From assembly GCA_031284765.1 (NCBI GenBank), contig JAITXK010000097.1:1-9202 (forward strand): a stretch of DNA of 9,202 nucleotides, read 5' to 3'. This DNA comes from Candidatus Symbiothrix sp. GTDB lineage: Bacteria; Bacteroidota; Bacteroidia; Bacteroidales; Azobacteroidaceae. The translations under genes were made by a program, and so were the position numbers. Shown here piece after piece: positions 7,538-9,202 of this stretch (the stretch's first letter is position 1; each line of letters starts with the position of its first letter). Under the pieces are notes generated by a model, which had not been told where the DNA came from, searched no databases, and saw nothing but the letters and a program-made list of their open reading frames with translations.

Positions 7538-7553
7538 GGAGAGAATAAATATT

Positions 7554-8147
7554 TTATTCAGCAACCGGAGCCGCTTCTTCCACTGCTGGAGTTTCTTCCG
7601 TTGCTGGAACTTCTTCCACCACCGGAGCTTCTTTGGCCGCAGCTTCCGCAGCTTTTGCTGCAATTTCCGCTGCTTTTGCCGCCACAACTTCCGCTTTCTT
7701 GGCCGCTAATGCTTCCGCTTTTGCTTTGTTTACTGCTTTTTCAGCATCTAATTTTGCTTTTTCAGCCGCTTTTTCAGCATCGCTCAATTGACTGATTTTA
7801 GCTACTATACCCGATTGTTTGGCATTTTTCCAAGCCTCGAATCTGTTTTCGGCTTCCGCTTCATCAAATGCGCCTTTAGCTATGCCGCCCAATAAATGTT
7901 GTTTCAGAAGAACGCCTTCATCGGAAAGAATGTTTCTTACTGTGTCTGTAGGTTGTGCCCCTACTCCTACCCAATACAAAGCTCTGTCGAATTTCAAATC
8001 TATTGTAGCAGGATTCGTATTTGGGTTATATGACCCAATCCTTTCGATAAATTTTCCATCCCGTGGAGCTCTGCTATCTGCGATCACGATGTGGTAAAAT
8101 GCATACCCTTTGCGACCGTGTCTTTGCAATCTGATTTTAGTTGCCAT
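7554..8147 (-). CDS. rpsP: 30S ribosomal protein S16 with long C-terminal extension
   Basis: The 197-residue product is S16, a small-subunit protein that binds 16S rRNA and aids 30S assembly. Residues 1 to about 85 are the conserved core: KIRLQRHGRKGYAFYHIVIADSRAPRDGKFIERIGSYNP in its first part, then DRALYWVGVGAQPTDTVRNIL. The bacterial core is usually about 80-90 residues. Here residues 86-119 extend it, residues 120-172 form an Ala/Lys/Glu-rich stretch likely to be a long helix or coiled coil, and residues 173-197 are an acidic Pro/Val/Glu tail. Extended S16 proteins are usual in Bacteroidota, so this is a lineage trait rather than a fusion. The ATG start fits the universal N-terminus. The gene stands alone here, without the rimM, trmD or rplS neighbours seen in many other bacteria. 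It is driven by its own promoter at 8194-8225. Confidence 0.97.
   Translation of the reverse strand: MATKIRLQRHGRKGYAFYHIVIADSRAPRDGKFIERIGSYNPNTNPATIDLKFDRALYWVGVGAQPTDTVRNILSDEGVLLKQHLLGGIAKGAFDEAEAENRFEAWKNAKQSGIVAKISQLSDAEKAAEKAKLDAEKAVNKAKAEALAAKKAEVVAAKAAEIAAKAAEAAAKEAPVVEEVPATEETPAVEEAAPVAE
7557..7790 (-). repeat. Low-complexity repeat region encoding the S16 tail
   Basis: This stretch encodes S16 residues 120-197. The DNA holds near-repeats, for example GCTTTTTCAGC on the plus strand beginning at 7735, 7756 and 7768, and many Ala/Lys/Glu codon blocks. Such tracts can change length by replication slippage, so the tail may vary between strains. Confidence 0.7.
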
Positions 8148-8193
8148 TTGTTGAAATAATTTTAATAATTTTGAAATTTGTATTCAGTGGGCG

Positions 8194-8225
8194 CAAAGGT
8201 AGGAAACTTTTTTGATACGGACAAA
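8194..8225 (-). promoter_or_regulatory. Promoter of rpsP
   Basis: On the minus strand, TACCTTTG (8201 down to 8194) is a perfect TAnnTTTG -7 element. TTTG (8225 down to 8222) provides the -33 TTG at a 20-bp spacing, the best-formed promoter in this window. Transcription would start near 8187 and leave a leader of about 40 nt. That leader is very AT-rich, contains the direct repeat ATAATTTT (plus strand, 8156-8163 and 8165-8172), and has no Shine-Dalgarno sequence. Confidence 0.8.
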
Positions 8226-8227
8226 CA

Positions 8228-8254
8228 AACATAGCTAAACTTATCGGCTATGTT
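8228..8254. repeat. 8-bp inverted repeat in the rpsP-aqpZ divergent region
   Basis: AACATAGC (8228-8235) and GCTATGTT (8247-8254) are exact reverse complements with an 11-nt spacer. The repeat lies immediately upstream of the rpsP -33 element and about 40 bp before the aqpZ start. It could be an operator for either gene or a hairpin in an aqpZ leader. No regulator can be assigned. Confidence 0.4.
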
Positions 8255-8292
8255 CATTGTTTAATAATGACTAATGTTAAAAAAATAATTTT

Positions 8293-8997
8293 ATGAGAAT
8301 CAGTCAAAAGTTTATTGCCGAGTTAATCGGCACATTTGTTTTAGTATTGGGAGGTTGCGGCACTGCCGTTTTCGCAGGTAGTTCAGTCGGCTTTCTGGGA
8401 GTTGCCATCGCTTTCGGCTTAACCGTCGTGGCTATGGCCTATGGTATTGGACACATTTCAGGGGCGCATTTGAACCCTGCTGTTTCGATAGGTGTCTTTT
8501 GTGCCGGCAGAATGAACGCAAAGGATTTGGGCGTATATGTAGCGGCACAAGTCATCGGAGGAATTTTGGCTGCGGCATTGATGGCATTTATTGTTGCCCA
8601 ATACGGTGGAGAAAGAGGCACTTTTGCCGCCAATGGTTACGGCGAAGCATTCTTTCAAGGAGCAGCGGGTTATGTAAACCTGACAGCCATCGGTGCATTG
8701 GTAACCGAATTGGTGCTGACCTTCGTTTTTTTGATTGTGATTTTAGGAGTTACCGATTCCCGATCAAATAACAGTTTTGCCGGTGTTGCTATCGGTTTGA
8801 CCCTGGCCTTGATTCACTTGATTAGCATTCCGTTGACCAACACTTCGGTGAATCCGGCACGTTCAATCAGTCAAGCCCTTTTTGCAGATAATGCATTGGC
8901 TTTACCACAATTATGGGTGTTTATTGTAGCCCCGGCAGCAGGAGCCGCTTTAGCCGCAATCGTTTATAATGCGATGGCAGGCAAAGCCAAGAAATAA
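8293..8997 (+). CDS. aqpZ: Aquaporin Z-type water channel
   Basis: This 234-residue inner-membrane protein is a MIP-family channel with six membrane helices and two half-helices. Both NPA boxes are present: HLNPAV (N61-A63) and SVNPAR (N187-A189). The aromatic/arginine filter matches E. coli AqpZ: Phe41, His175, Thr184 and Arg190 correspond to its F43, H174, T183 and R189. This points to a water-selective pore rather than a glycerol facilitator. Other shared stretches are AFGLTV, GHISGAHLNPA and the segment LALIHLISIPLTNTSVNPARS. The length is close to that of E. coli AqpZ. The ATG at 8293 gives the expected short cytoplasmic N-terminus. No clear TAnnTTTG element precedes it, only an AT-rich stretch with a TAATGTTA near 8272. 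No glycerol kinase or other glycerol gene is nearby. Confidence 0.96.
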   Translation: MRISQKFIAELIGTFVLVLGGCGTAVFAGSSVGFLGVAIAFGLTVVAMAYGIGHISGAHLNPAVSIGVFCAGRMNAKDLGVYVAAQVIGGILAAALMAFIVAQYGGERGTFAANGYGEAFFQGAAGYVNLTAIGALVTELVLTFVFLIVILGVTDSRSNNSFAGVAIGLTLALIHLISIPLTNTSVNPARSISQALFADNALALPQLWVFIVAPAAGAALAAIVYNAMAGKAKK

Positions 8998-9047
8998 GAA
9001 CGTGTACATCCGTTTTGTGTCCTAATTGAATATTTTCAAATTACACA

Positions 9048-9080
9048 TTGTGAAAGTTGAAAATTATTTCGCTACCTTTG
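9048..9080 (+). promoter_or_regulatory. Promoter of the gene at the right edge
   Basis: TACCTTTG at 9073-9080 is a perfect TAnnTTTG -7 element. TTG at 9048-9050 lies 22 bp upstream as a possible -33 element. Transcription would start near 9087, about 20 nt before the ATG at 9107. Confidence 0.7.
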
Positions 9081-9106
9081 TTCGTTTTTAATCACAAATA
9101 ATCATT

Positions 9107-9202
9107 ATGAAATCTTTACACAAATTGAGCCTGTCTTTGTTTGCCGTTTTGATGCTGCAAACATCGTACGCAAACGATCGTCTAAAAATCAACATTGGCG
9201 AG
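9107..9202 (+). CDS. N-terminal part of a secreted protein of unknown function (partial)
   Basis: The frame is open from the ATG at 9107 to the window edge and gives 32 residues. MKSLHKLSLSLFAVLMLQT followed by SYA|ND is a typical signal peptide: a basic n-region, a hydrophobic core and an A-x-A-like cleavage site at about residue 22. Only about ten mature residues are visible (NDRLKINIGE), too few to name a family. It has its own promoter, so it is a separate transcription unit from aqpZ. Confidence 0.7.
   Translation, partial: MKSLHKLSLSLFAVLMLQTSYANDRLKINIGE

Noticed and set aside
9026..9039. Hairpin TTGAA-TATT-TTCAA after aqpZ as a terminator
   Set aside because: The stem is five mostly A/T pairs with no T-run after it, too weak to support.

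Overview
The window reads as a chromosomal segment of a member of the Bacteroidota, probably the order Bacteroidales. Three kinds of evidence support this. Four genes are preceded by a TAnnTTTG-type -7 element (TACCTTTG three times, TACATTTG once), which is the promoter signature of this phylum. Shine-Dalgarno sequences are essentially absent. The gene families are also typical: a DUF3943 outer-membrane protein, a lipoprotein with an SbsA-like Ig domain, a DUF3108 protein, and a ribosomal protein S16 with a long Ala/Lys/Glu tail. Genus and species cannot be told from this window.

Layout, left to right. Bases 1-126 hold the last 41 codons of a gene whose product ends like an outer-membrane beta-barrel. 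A promoter at about 205-238 then drives a secreted DUF3943 protein (269-1789). A second promoter at about 1869 begins a tightly packed, probably co-transcribed run of four genes: an Ig-like-domain lipoprotein (1901-3844), a DUF3108 protein overlapping its end (to 4649), ribF, the bifunctional riboflavin kinase/FAD synthetase (4630-5553), and a long-chain acyl-CoA synthetase-type AMP-forming ligase (5573-7486). The run ends at a small GC-rich hairpin followed by four T, which lies inside the last codons of the ligase gene. The facing rpsP gene (8147-7554, minus strand) converges on it, and a perfect 12-bp inverted repeat lies between them. rpsP and the aquaporin gene aqpZ (8293-8997) diverge from a shared intergenic region that contains the rpsP promoter and an 8-bp inverted repeat. 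A further promoter precedes a secreted protein of unknown function that runs off the right edge (9107-9202).

How the genes relate. The window is mostly housekeeping and envelope functions: flavin cofactor synthesis, acyl-CoA formation, a ribosomal subunit protein, water transport and several exported proteins of unknown role. I found no mobile element, CRISPR array, tRNA or rRNA, toxin-antitoxin pair or defence system. I see no convincing previously undescribed system.

The strongest local anomaly is at the start of the DUF3108 gene. As written, its reading frame enters through the tail of the upstream gene and has no good start. Adding one A to the A-run at 3851-3854 would join the TAATG stop/start at 3842-3846 to a textbook signal peptide. 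This suggests a one-base indel, a base-calling error, or slippage. A second point of interest is the terminator lying within the ligase coding region.
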